Assembly (NCBI RefSeq): GCF_030272615.1
Contig: NW_026729184.1
Location: 62,001-126,000 of the forward strand
Source of the DNA: Cryptomeria japonica
Lineage: Eukaryota; Streptophyta; Pinopsida; Cupressales; Cupressaceae
Direction: 5' to 3'
DNA length: 64,000 bases
Shown here piece after piece: positions 45,475 through 57,170 of the stretch (positions are counted from its first letter, which is position 1; every line of letters begins with the position of its first letter). A program made the translations under genes and the position numbers. The notes beneath the pieces are model-generated. The model saw only the letters and a list, made by a program, of their open reading frames with translations, ran no database searches and was not told the DNA's origin.

Positions 45475-48400
45475 TATAAGATTGATAATGAAAATACATC
45501 TTATTTTGCGAAGGGAAAATATCTCCAGCTTTCAATGGCTCCTTATAATAGAGGGAATTAACTCATGCATGAATTAGCTAAATAAAACATATGTATGCAT
45601 GCATAAAAGGATCAAATTCATCAATCACTTGAATAACATTCAAGCATAAGTATAATTTTCATATTAATTAACTCCAAAAGAAACTTATCTTGAACATGTA
45701 TTTAGTGCCAACTATCTTAAATGGTTTTAAAATGGTTGAAGTGTGAAATTAAAATATAAACTATATTATGATGATCAACATATACATCTTTTATTTGTTG
45801 ATAGTCACATGAACACTATTGTCACTCTATCTTTAGATATTTCTCCTACATTTCCTACTTTAGTTTCTATAGTGATAAATTATATTGATATCTATGATTT
45901 TACATATCTGCCTCAATTATCAATCTATTTTTGACATCTTCGATATAGTATTATTAGGTTCTCATCAGTTTAACTTTCATCATATATTCGTATCTCTTAT
46001 ACTTGAATCCTATATGATACCTAGTTCATCCTATTATCATTTTTTATTTTTTAGCATCGATTTGGAGACATTTGAGCATCATTTGAATAAATCATTATGA
46101 GCATCATCTAAATCTTTGGATCATATAAAATATTTAGAGACATACATTATTTTTCCAGCATATTCCTATTACAATGGGTAGCTATAGTGTACAGCTATAC
46201 GGTGATAGTTTTTACCAAGGGGAGAAATGTTGCTTCATGCTCATTATTCTCTCAAGCATCTAGTTTCAATAATATACCAAAACTACAAGAGGAAATATAA
46301 GAGGAAAATTTCATGTGGTTTCACTTCTCATCTTGGTTTTGGGAGGAAGAATTTTTTTATATCAAATTTTTGCTTCTCCCCTTTGGAGGGTCGCACAAGC
46401 CTTCTCTCTTTTCTCTCCTATTGGGAGAACATTTATTGCACATTAGGTTAGAAGTATTCCTTGAGGGATAATCATGGTTCCTCCTTCTATATTCTCTTTT
46501 CTTCATGTGTGTATTTAGTTTGTATTATTTTATTTTAGAGAGGAGTTTTATTTTTCATTAAATTAAATTCTTTACTTCATTTATGATAAATTTGCACATG
46601 GTACCTAATATGATCTATTAGTTGGGACCCATCATCATCATCTTTGTATGTACATTACTCCCTAAGTTGCACTTAAGGTTGGTGTATCAGTGTAATTAGT
46701 GACAATATCAAACTAGTTACCTTTTAGCTTACATAGGAGAGTCTTATGCACTGGTTAAGTCTTCATATAGGGACTTCTAATATTTGTGACTCACCTCATA
46801 TGGTTGAAAGACATGTAATCACCCTTTGAGACAACTATTTCATGTTCATATGACACATTTATAGCACATCTCATGCACATGATACATCATGGACACGTTT
46901 CCTACATTTATAGAGGTTGCTAAAATCCTTACTTATCTTCTCATATCACCCCTCTTCTATATATTTAATGGGATAGAAATTAATTGCTTACCTACTGGAT
47001 TCACACATATTGTATGAATATAATGCATTTTTTCACTTATTTGAAACCTAATGTATAAGGCTTATCATGATTTTACAGGAGAGTCAAATATTTAACTCCA
47101 AAATTGTATGCACCTTAGCAACAATATGCTTTGTGATACCAAGTGCATGATGGAGGTTTTCTAAGTCATCAAGAGGGTATTAATAATGACAAAGGTTGTA
47201 TGCTTCCTTTATAAGTATAGAGAAAATAACCATCTTGTGTGAAAGTGTACAAATTTTTTAACTTGTAGAAATTCCAATATAGCTCACAAAGGAAATAATT
47301 TTTTAGAAAAAAATGCAGTTGAAGAGTCATAGGAGAAAGCTATACAAATTATACAATAGGAAAGACAAAGGAAAATAAGTTGCACAAGTAGGTAGCAATG
47401 TTCATGTTCTTACCCCTTAAACCATATAATAACATTGAAAGTATAATAATTTCAAGATAATAACTTCATTTCAATATTTCATTGAATCCAAAGAAAATCA
47501 CAATATTAATATAGAATATAAGATCAAATAGTCAAACATTCGCATGAAAGTCGAGAGAAAAGAAAAAAATATCTCAAATGACTCTTTAATTATGGTTTGA
47601 GACTATAAGCTTACTAAAATAATCTTAAATGGCCATCTTTTTGCAATCTGTTCATAAAATAAGAAATATGAATATTGTTAAAAAAAAATGAGAGCATTAC
47701 CATGCAATCCCCTCCTCCAAACCCAATACCCAATTCCATAGAAAAAAATTAAAAAAACAAAAACAAAATTTCATTAACATTGTCCCTCTTTTGATCAATA
47801 CGAACTAATATGAAAATCTTGATTTGGAAAACATATTCACAAACTCGTGTAAAGTGTCATATTCAATGTATTCACTAATTCCTTTTCTATTTAACTACAA
47901 TCCAACAATACTAAGGCTATTACAAATGTAAAGTGTCAATGTTATAGACTGTGATGGGAGTTAAGTAGATATAACCAGCCTACACCAGCTCTAGTATGGT
48001 GGGGTGGTTGCTAAAAATATGATCTCGCCATTAATCTTTAAAATTGATTTTCTTTAAAAGGAAGGTTTCACCTAACAATAGACATTCTCCCTTTCAAACT
48101 TGTAGTCTCTCAAATGAACATAACAAAAGAAAAACTTAGAACTCAAACTTTAAGATAATCCAAAGCAATCATTACCTTCTCTTTTCAACTAATCCTAAGG
48201 TTAGGTATTATATTAGAGTTATCTATCATGTTTACTTATTTTTTAATAATATTTTACCATTTACATCCATAGTCTACTCAAATGCTACATCAAAACATAT
48301 ATAAATCAAGTCAATATAAAAACATAAAATATGACCAACTCATAACTAACTTTTAACATAAAATAAACTTATTGTTCCAGTCTTATTTTAATATAATTCT

Positions 48401-49207
48401 TTTTTAAATATAAAATTTTCATAATATTTAAATAATAAGTCAATTTAATAATACAGCTTTCTTGAATATTAGTTTATTACATAGGAGAAAAATGACTAGT
48501 ATTAAAGGACAAAACTCGTCATGTTTGGTGAATGGGGCCTTACAAATCAATATATAACATATTCGAATTTGAATGAGTTAAAAACTGATGTAAAGTCATT
48601 GTAAGCTGATCAAGGCCGGCCTTCATATTTAATGGCTAATCTATTAAAAGTCTTGGTCAATGCCGTCTGAAATTGAAGAGGGCCAAGCTCAGATGAAGTG
48701 GAAAGCTTTATATTCATTTCATAATTGTTTCTGAGTTCAGCACAGATCAAAATGAACATGTCTTGTTTCTATCTGTAGTCAGAGCTTTAGAATGCCTGTA
48801 TTAAAGTCTTAGTCAATGTCGGCTAATGATATTTAGACTTCTGACCATTTCAGCTTGCAGTCAAAACAGAGATTTGGAAATCTTTTCCTTAGTTTGTGTT
48901 TATGAGATCAAAGATTGGCTTTAGTTTATGAGATCAAAAATTGGCTTTAGTTTGTGTTTTTCTTTCTACCCTCATCACATCCCATCAAGATGATAACCCG
49001 TTTTTCTAGAAGAAAAGGGCGTTCATGGAGATTAGATTTCAATGGCATGCGCAGGAGGACAATGACAATCTGATTTAGAATGGATATTACAAAACTTTTG
49101 GTGTTAAACAATATAATAAATTAATAAAAAGCTAAAAAACTATAGTAATTCATAGCTGTGAAATTTAAGCGTAAATAATTCTAATGTAATAATGAAATTT
49201 ATATAAT
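45475..49207. repeat. R1 repeat copy B, right part (ends with D repeat copy d)
   Basis: It continues R1 without the insertions of copy A: 45475-46915 matches 7676-9120, 46921-47910 matches 11424-12483, and 47911-48370 matches 17521-17978. 48374-49207 is D repeat copy d, closest to copy a at 13238. No frame in it shows a domain (for example 45743-45934, 45885-46100, 46227-46451 are chance frames). R1 without insertions would be about 4.5 kb. Confidence 0.8.
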
Positions 49208-50880
49208 TGTGTTAATTTTAATTTAGTTTTTTATTTATTTTGTAATAATGGATTAAAGTAATAACATATTAGTTTGTGTGAAGTTGGATTTATTCCTTTT
49301 TTTTATCTATCCAATTTCTATTCATGCACATACATTTATTGATGCTTTGAACATCTATTTTTGCATATCTTCTCATACCTACTACATTTATTGCATTGCC
49401 TATAATCAGACATTATTTCTTATATTAATTTCACTACTTTGTTGTCTTATGTCTTTCCTATGGTTGTGTGAGTGATCCAATGTGCATTCAAGTCATGAAT
49501 TTTGAAAATCTAGATTCAAAGTTGATCAACTCTTGCCTATTTCACTACCTTTTGTGAGCATACCAAATGCACGGTTGCATGATTTATTATTGTGTATTAT
49601 ATTTGAAGGTGTTCGATTAAATTCATTTCACTTCTTATTTCCAAGAATACCTTTTCATCTAAGATCATTTGTGAAATCCAAGAGCAATTTTTAGAACACT
49701 TTAATTTGATGCACTAAAAATTAAAATTTACTCTGGTATAAATGATTACTTACTATGTAATAATCTTTGCATGAAAATAAAACTACTCATTTCCATGGGT
49801 TAACTTAGGAGAACATCTACCCTATCAATCTAGAAAAACTCTAAATGTATTACAAATACTACTAGTCCTTAGCTTGAAGAGTAAGCATTGGCAAAACCAA
49901 TGAAACAAGAAGTTAAATAGTACATCTAGATAAGAATAAAAATTATATAGTAGAGGATATAATCATGCACACGAAAATGATCTAGAAGTGTGGACTCAAT
50001 ATATACAAAGATGTGGATCTTATGTTGAATCTAAGGAAAAACCCAAAAGCAAAGAATTCACTTCTGATCCCAAGAACATCAAACTTTGATGCCACCTCAA
50101 TTTCATCCTTCTTCGTCAAGTTTAGATCAAAGTACATCTATCCATCATATTTAGTCTCCTATCATACCATACATATCATTTCAATTATCACATTTATAAC
50201 TAATATCATAAATAATCCAAGTTTATTCATGCCCATGTGTGGGTAGTTTATTTTATTAGCTTAAATTAATCTCAAGAAAAAAAAAAATTTCCTGAACATC
50301 TTTGGTAATCTCATCTAATCTTAAATTATCTAGTTTCTCCTAGGGAACTTATTAGATCACTATTGGGGCTTTCAAACATATGCTATTTTAAATTTACATA
50401 TTACTTCTAGATCCAATCTCCTTTCATCCTTGTTTTTTGAACTCCCTAAAATAACTTTTACTTGTTACTAGATGAGATTTAAAAATTTATTTGAAAGTAT
50501 TTGTCTAATTTTGAGACTTTTTTAAAACAATAAGATTGATCAATATTATTTGTAATGATTATGAATCTTTTCAAGTGAACAACTAATGTAATTCATAGGG
50601 ACTTTTCAAATATAATTTAGTAATAAGTATAATATTGTGAAACAAGGTGACAAAATCTTTTGATATGAAATTAATCTAAAGTTATTGCAAATATGAATCC
50701 AAAGATTAACCCTTAAAGAGTGTGATTGCAAAATCAAGAATAGAAAGAGAAAACCATAACATATATAACACTAGATATACGTGGAGTAACCATTCCAAGA
50801 AAAAATTCCACCATAGTAAGATGTGTTGATTGTATACAATTTTTTTCAGACTAGTTAATCCTTTTGCATGAACCTGTTTG
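49208..50880. other. AT-rich stretch, nothing identified
   Basis: Short plus frames at 49278-49475 and 50013-50246 show no domain. No repeat partner in the window was noticed. Confidence 0.45.
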
Positions 50881-52020
50881 ACGTATTTTGGTTAGGGTAT
50901 GTGTCTTAAGGCTGACTAATGTGGTGTCAAAAAATTCCTCCCTATGTCACCTTGTAGTTGATGTAAATGATGTTTTGAAGACTTGTAGATGACATAAAAG
51001 GTATATCAAATCAATTAAAATGTGTGTAATGATAAGAGATGTATGTGCGCTTTAATGTCTTTGTTAGCAAAGTGCGGTAAGCTTCCTTTGGTATGGTCGT
51101 AAAGCTTTAGAAAGTGTATACTTCCTTATAGGCTCATCCCATAGAAACCCATTGTAATATTGTTATCCCTTGTGAGTATAGATTAGAATAATAGCTTCAA
51201 GAATCTTTTCTCACCATTCTCTTATAAGGGTATCCATGTAAATCTGGTGTTATGGTTGTGTTGCTGATTTCTATATGTCCTTGTTTATTTGATCCAAAAT
51301 ATATAAATTATTAGAAAAAAAAAAATTCGTTAAGATTGATTTACCGTTTACCGCCTCTTAATCTTTGGCTTTTTAAACAATTGGTATCAAGGAAATCTAA
51401 CAACTAACATGTATCTCATGCACTTGAACACATGGAAACTGAAGCAATTCTTAATGACTAAATTTTTCAAAAGATAATCTAGACATGATGAAATTCAATC
51501 CGTATGACATAATGAACTTCAATCCAGATAATTGTGAAGTTAATTATGAAGGAGAACTCAATTCTTCTCTTGAAGATATGGATAGTACAAGGAGAGAATG
51601 AACAAAGTATAAGAACAAACTCAAAAAGGTAGAAGATGTAATTGTTAATCTTAAAGTCCAAGTTGAGGAAGGAGAGAAAATTGAAGACTCTCTAAGCAAT
51701 AATTTATATGACAAATTAGCTAAATGCTCAAATCCTGAGAAAGAATTTGTCTCTCTGAGAAAAGAATTCGAGAAATCTAAACAACAAATAGACAAAAACC
51801 TAAAACTCAAAAACAACACTAACACCAACATTCTTGATGGAATAATCAATAATCACAAACAAAAAATGTGGTATTGGATTTGAAAGGATCAAAGCTTAAA
51901 ATCAAATACTTCTAAAGCCAAATCTGAGATAAAGAAGAATGAAGTTTGTTTCGAGGAATCCATGATTACGAAAAATAACAAGTGGAAGTTGAAGAATGAT
52001 CAAACAAACGTTAGAAACTA
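50881..52020 (+). mobile_element. Copia-type element relic, plus strand (LTR end, primer site, gag)
   Basis: A primer site like TGGTATCA followed by degraded bases is at 51382-51393, preceded by probable LTR sequence (left limit not resolved; 50881 is a guess). Gag coding sequence follows to about 52020. The pol region is absent. The orientation is opposite to the other copia elements here apart from the LTR at 1446-2172. Confidence 0.55.
51480..52020 (+). pseudogene. Copia gag relic with coiled-coil region
   Basis: The plus strand reads KYKNKLKKVEDVIVNLKVQV, EEGEKIEDSLSNNL, EFVSLRKEFEKSKQQIDKNL, then NILDGIINNHKQK and, after changes, WYWI where the family has GLGY. This matches the coiled-coil spacer of many plant copia gags (NLKIQ.EEAK..E, EIVSLRKELEK, LD.IL..QR, GLGY). 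In-frame stops near 51600 and 51880 kill it. The opposite-strand frames at 51479-51849 are shadows. Confidence 0.65.
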
Positions 52021-52029
52021 GACGAAAGG

Positions 52030-52961
52030 CTTCAATTTTTTTCCTAAACAGTATCTTTGTCTAGGGGTATGTTGACTTTTTACCAGATATGTATCATATT
52101 GATATGTGAATTGGAATGCAATGATTCTGGAAGACTGTTATCAGATATGTTTCATATTGATTTGATGTATATTGTTGTGAGAATCATCTATCTCTGCGTT
52201 CAGGGATAACACAGTTATAGGACAATGCAAAGGTGATGCATTCCTTGACTTTCTAGTACTGTAAGGATGTTTTGGATCATTTAATTATGTTCTTGGCACG
52301 TTATTTTTTTTTGTGGTGGTCCGCATATCTTAATTTTTGGTTTGGATTAAATTTTATGATAAAACGGATTGGTATGAGCTGACTTATGCTTTTGGTCTGA
52401 GTGGTTCCATGTAGAACCTTGTTTGGGATATTTGGAAGGTGTGCCGATATGGTGTGAATATTCACGAGTTTTCTTTTTCCTTTTGCATGTGTTTTATAAG
52501 ATTGTTTTTGGGTTGATGATGCATATAAACTCTACATTTCTAAGCCAACCTAATAGAGGATATTGAAGATCTAGATGATATATAAAAGACAAATTAATTG
52601 AGTTATGACATGAATGGAAAATGGATGTGATGTGTAACTGATATTGATATGAAATAATGATACAAGTTTAAGGATTAAGGTGATATGAGAAGCCAATGTG
52701 AGGTGATACAAAGGTCCAAATATGGTATAGTGCAGTATAGTGCAGAAATGAAAGTTGGATCAAATGAGTATTAAGTTGTGAATTGGTATCTATATATTGG
52801 TAGATAGTATTCTATTACAATTCAATCTCTTATTTTATCTAGACAAATATTTTGTATCTTGCCTTAAAGAAGTGATCTTCATCTATAGAAGTATTTTGTA
52901 CCTTTCCTTAAGGTTGTGCACCTTAGCCTGCAAGTCTGGAGCAGTACGCGTTAGAATGGGC
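52030..52961. other. No feature identified
   Basis: It contains two near-repeats of a catattgat-type sequence (52087-52160: taccagatatgtatcatatt and tatcagatatgtttcatatt), which may be a small local duplication, but no coding sequence or element end. Confidence 0.4.
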
Positions 52962-53988
52962 TGATACCAGGAGTAAACAAAGAGGGGAGGGTGAATCAGT
53001 TTACTAATAGTAACAACAATCAATTTAATTATAAACCTTAAACTGGAGTACATCTTAATGAAGGATATAGCATGAAAGCACAACACACATAACACCAATA
53101 TTTCAGTGTGGGAAACCCAGAAAGGGAAAAACCACGATGAGAAACCCTACCCACAATCAGATGAATACTCTGTAGTAGTATTGCGAATGATTACAAAAGA
53201 GTGAGCACATGCAGAAAGGCCAACAGCCTAGAGCGTACTGCTCATCACAAAGGGAAGTCTCACCGACTTACAAAATCATCAGACTACAATCCAGAATACA
53301 ATGAACTATGAAAGTAGCATCTACAAATGCCTGATATAGTTCCAGTTAAGTACTGGGGTCTTCCTTGCAAGAAAACCTTCCTTAAACCTTCTTTGAATGG
53401 TATGACCCTATTGACAAGGTCGGCTAAACCCATAAACCCAAAAATTATAAGATTATATCACATGATATCACCAGACCAATATTATGATTTACAATAGATA
53501 GCATGGACCTAAATCAAATAACTAAACAATTAAATCTGCTAGGAACTCCGCCAAGACCAAAATCCAACATGCTTCACTTTTTGGTAGAAACCCTCAGTGA
53601 AAGTTTAACCGGATCCAAATAGGACCACCTTAATAGCACACCATCCAATGCAAAGTCATCAAACACTTGGGATATGATCAAGAAGCACCAAAAGCATGAT
53701 AGAGACCGAATCCATAAGTTGAACCGGAATTCCATGGATGAAGTCACCAAATAATGCATACTGGTAAAGCCAAAAGCAAGTTGGTAGCCAGTAGATACCA
53801 AAAGTGATGACCAAATCATGAAACCACTAGAATAAGCATCCAAAACTGATTCCAGAGATCTGATCATACCAGATTGAAAACATAGCCAAAGCCAAGACGG
53901 TCACTAAGACTAACTAGGATAATCTCCAACCGGGATACAATGTTGACATCAATGACAACACTTAACCATATCAAGCATTTTTCCAACA
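52962..53988 (-). repeat. 3' LTR of copia element 3
   Basis: It begins tgataccagg and ends ttttccaaca, so has TG..CA ends over 1027 bases. It holds the aagaggggagggtgaatcag block, gtgggaaacccagaaaggg (53109), the cagaaaggccaaca block and gttgacatcaatgacaac near its right end, as in the other LTRs. The frames on its minus strand (53574-54118) are not genes. Confidence 0.8.
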
Positions 53989-54317
53989 ATATGCCCCTTT
54001 GGAATTGATGGCAACACTGTATGTGAAACACATCCAAGTGCCAAGGCCAAGGAATGCCAACAAACTCCAAAACCCTGAACAAGAATACCTCACCCCAAAA
54101 GATCTGATAGTTTTTCACATGGATACCTCTCCCCCTTTGATATCAATGAGAAAGGATGGATAACAAACCACAAATACTGAACCAAATAGCTACCTACTCC
54201 CCCTGAGTAGTAGCACCAAATCCATCAGCCCAGATCATAAAAGTATGTGTGATAAGCTCATTGGATTGATGCATCCCTGCATCTCTAAGTCTCTTTCAGA
54301 GAGCTAGTAACCCCCTA

Positions 54318-55981
54318 CTAATTTTTGAGATATTCAAAAGTGTCTTTAGGTAATGGTTTAGTTAGAATATCTACAATATGTTCCTTAGTAGACACATAAA
54401 CCAATCTGACTTCCTTTTCTTCAACCTTTTCCTTCAAGAAATTATACCTTATAGAAATGTGTTTTGATTTGGAATGAAATACCAGATTCTTTGACTCATC
54501 AATAGAAGCAGTAATATCATAGTGAATAACAATAGGCTCATTATAACTCACCCTTATATCCTTTAACATCTGTTTCATCCATAAAATCAGAGTACAATTG
54601 GTAGTAGCTGCAACATATTTCGCTTCAGCAATAAATAATGAAGTGCATGATTGTTTCTTACTAAGCCATGAAACCAACTCATTCCCAAGAAAGAATGTAT
54701 CGCCAGTAGTACTCTTTTGGTCATCCACATCTCCTACCCAATTAGAATTTGTATATGCACATAATGTGAATTCATCATCCTTAGGATACCATAGCCCAAA
54801 GTCTGTTGTACCTACCAAATATCTGAATATTCTCTTGAGTATAGTAATATCATGAGTTTCTCTAGGATCGGATTGAAATCTAGAAGCAATACAAACAACA
54901 TTCATTATACTAGGTCTAGACTGAGTTAGATACTTCAAACCTCCAATCATTGATTTATATCTACCCGGATTCACTTTAGGTGATTCGTTGTCCTTTGACA
55001 GTTTGCAACCGGTTATCATAGGAGTACTGACAAGTTTAGAATTCTCAAGTCCAAACTTCTTAAGTAACTTGTTCACATATTTAGTTTAACAAATGAAAAT
55101 ACCTTTATCCGTCTAAGTAATCTGCAAACCTAAGAAAAAATTCACCTCACTAATCATAGACATTTCAAATTCATTCTTCATATCATTAGCCAAATTTATG
55201 CATAAACCTTCTTCTCCTCCAAAAATGATATCATCCACAAAGACTTCAATAATCAATATGTCATCATGCTCAATTTTATAATATAAATTAATGGTAGCAT
55301 TACCTTTACTAAAACCAAGTTTTGAAAGATACTTATCCAGTCTAGCATAACATGCTCTAGGGGCATGTTTTAGTCCATATAAAGCTTTCTTTAGCCTACA
55401 AACCATGTCCTTGTCTTCTGATAAATAAAATCCATCAGGTTGCTCAATATAAACTTTTTCTTCAAGATCTCCATTCAAAAATGCACATTTAACATCCATC
55501 TAATATACCTTGTAGTTCTTGTGTGCAGCATAAGCAATAAAAAGTCTTACAGCATGAATTCTAGCAACTGAAGCATAAGTTTCTACATAATCAATACCTT
55601 CTTCCTGAGAATAGCCTTTGCAAACCAATCTAGCCTTGTTCGATACCACTTTACCTTCCTCATTCAGTTTATTCCTGAAAAACCCATTTAGTTCCAATAA
55701 TGGTCTTGTCTTTAGGTCTAGGTACAAGTTCCCATGTCTTATTCTTTTCAATCTGATCTAATTCTTTTTCCATTGCTTTTATCCAATTTTCATCCTTACT
55801 TGCCTCAATAAAATATTATGGTTCAATTTGAGAAATTAAACATACCTCTTCAGCAGCTAACCTTCTGCTAGTCATTACACCTTTCCTTTTATCTCCAATG
55901 ATCTAATCTTCAGAATGATTTAGCTTAACATACCTAGGAATCTTTGAATTTTCTTGATTTGTTGACTCATTCTGATGTTCC
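54318..55981 (-). pseudogene. Copia RT-RNase H and integrase-RT linker, broken (element 3)
   Basis: The minus strand, from the right, shows a linker with LNHSED-like residues (about 55900), then RT: ELNGFFRNKLNEEGKVVSNK (55500-55751), [20 protein letters not shown] and the active site [10 protein letters not shown] (55113-55499). The RT end and RNase H run in one frame of 252 codons (54318-55076), ending VDILTKPLPKDTFEYL. A TAG stands just before MDVKCAF, as in elements 1 and 5, and a TAA (CAA to TAA) lies near 55088. Integrase and gag are cut off by the nested element. Confidence 0.88.
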
Positions 55982-56905
55982 TGTTGGAAACCAAAAACAC
56001 TGAGAGGGGGGGTGAATCAGTGTTATACCAGAATAGTAGATTTTAGCCTTAACAAAACAATCATGCACCAACCGATATACCAGTATAAATGAAATTGAAA
56101 TAAGTAAAGAAACCAATAAGCCAAACACATAAATGAGAACCATACCACACAAATTTATATGTGGAAAAACTCAATGAGGAAAAACCACGGTGGGATTTGT
56201 GACCCACAATATCAATCCACTAGCTATATGAAGAGATATTACAATATATGAGGGGCATGCACTTGCACTTGCAGTAAGGCTTACAGCCTAGAGCACACTA
56301 CTCAATCACAATAGGAGCCTCACTCACTACATAAAATTTTAGACAACAATCCAAAGAAGTGTGAACTGCTAAGATAGCATCCGCTATGCTAGAATATAGT
56401 TCCGGTATAAGCTTTGTTTGGTCCGATTGAAACCCTAAACCCCTTTACCGGAATAACCCTCATAATAAATTCCTCACATACATAATCTCTCTGAATAATT
56501 GTATTTGCATATCCATCACCATATTCCTATTCTTCATATTCAAAATGATCTAATCAATCTGCCCTATATACTCTATACAAATTTATGCCTTATGTCAGCT
56601 TACAAAGGTATATACAATATCATATTACATGTCGGCCAAATAACATAAATGAATAAACATTAAAACAAGTTGCCGATGTCAGATCCAAGATAAGTCGACC
56701 TCCAATACTGATAAACTTTACTATACCATGTTGACCTACATTGCCGGTGACCAAAGAAATCTTTCTAACCTACCGGTGCTGGTGTCGATGCCAATGCAAA
56801 ATCTGTGAAGTTTTTGTCGGTACACCATATGAAGTCAAACCCCAAAATCATGTTGCCATCAATGAAAACATAGTGAAACCAACCAATAGAGTGTCAATTG
56901 CCAAC
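55982..56905 (-). repeat. 3' LTR of nested element 4
   Basis: It begins tgttggaaacc, directly after element 3 pol sequence, and ends attgccaaca. Length is 924 bases. It carries gagagggggggtgaatcag (56001-56019) and gaggaaaaaccacggtggg (56176-56194). The polypurine tract follows to the right, so this is the 3' LTR of a minus-strand element. Five bases at its left (gttcc) would be the target duplication, but the partner is not in the window. Confidence 0.85.
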
Positions 56906-56919
56906 AATCTCCCCCTTTG
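56906..56919 (-). other. Polypurine tract of element 4
   Basis: In minus sense it reads ccaaagggggagat, touching the 3' LTR. It is the best-preserved tract in the window; that of element 2 has the same form with a few changes. Confidence 0.8.
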
Positions 56920-57170
56920 GCATTGATGGCAACAATCATGTGAAAAATGGTCATAGTTTCATCTGTCGGTTTCATCTTGCCCTGCTCCCCCTGAGCTAGA
57001 TATGCAAAATACTCCATAACTCCAAAATTCCAAAAACTTTGTAACTCCCCCTAATGTATGCAACCCTTTTATCCTTTTTAAAATCTATACTACTCCCCCT
57101 TTGACATCAATACCCAAAAACAAATATGTCAAAGAATAAGAACTGTACAATGAATACCTCCAAAAATGTC

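Larger units (their letters stand above)
52962..55981 (-). mobile_element. Ty1-copia element 3 (3' part), interrupted by a nested LTR element
   Basis: 3' LTR 52962-53988, polypurine tract at 53989-54003, then pol in minus sense up to 55981, where a second LTR element starts. The part of element 3 that should follow on the right of the nested element is not in the window. The element is related to elements 1 and 5 (same [14 protein letters not shown] segment) but clearly diverged. Confidence 0.85.

Noticed and set aside
53574-54118. Minus-strand ORFs of 97 and 84 codons
   Set aside because: They lie inside the LTR and polypurine region of copia element 3.
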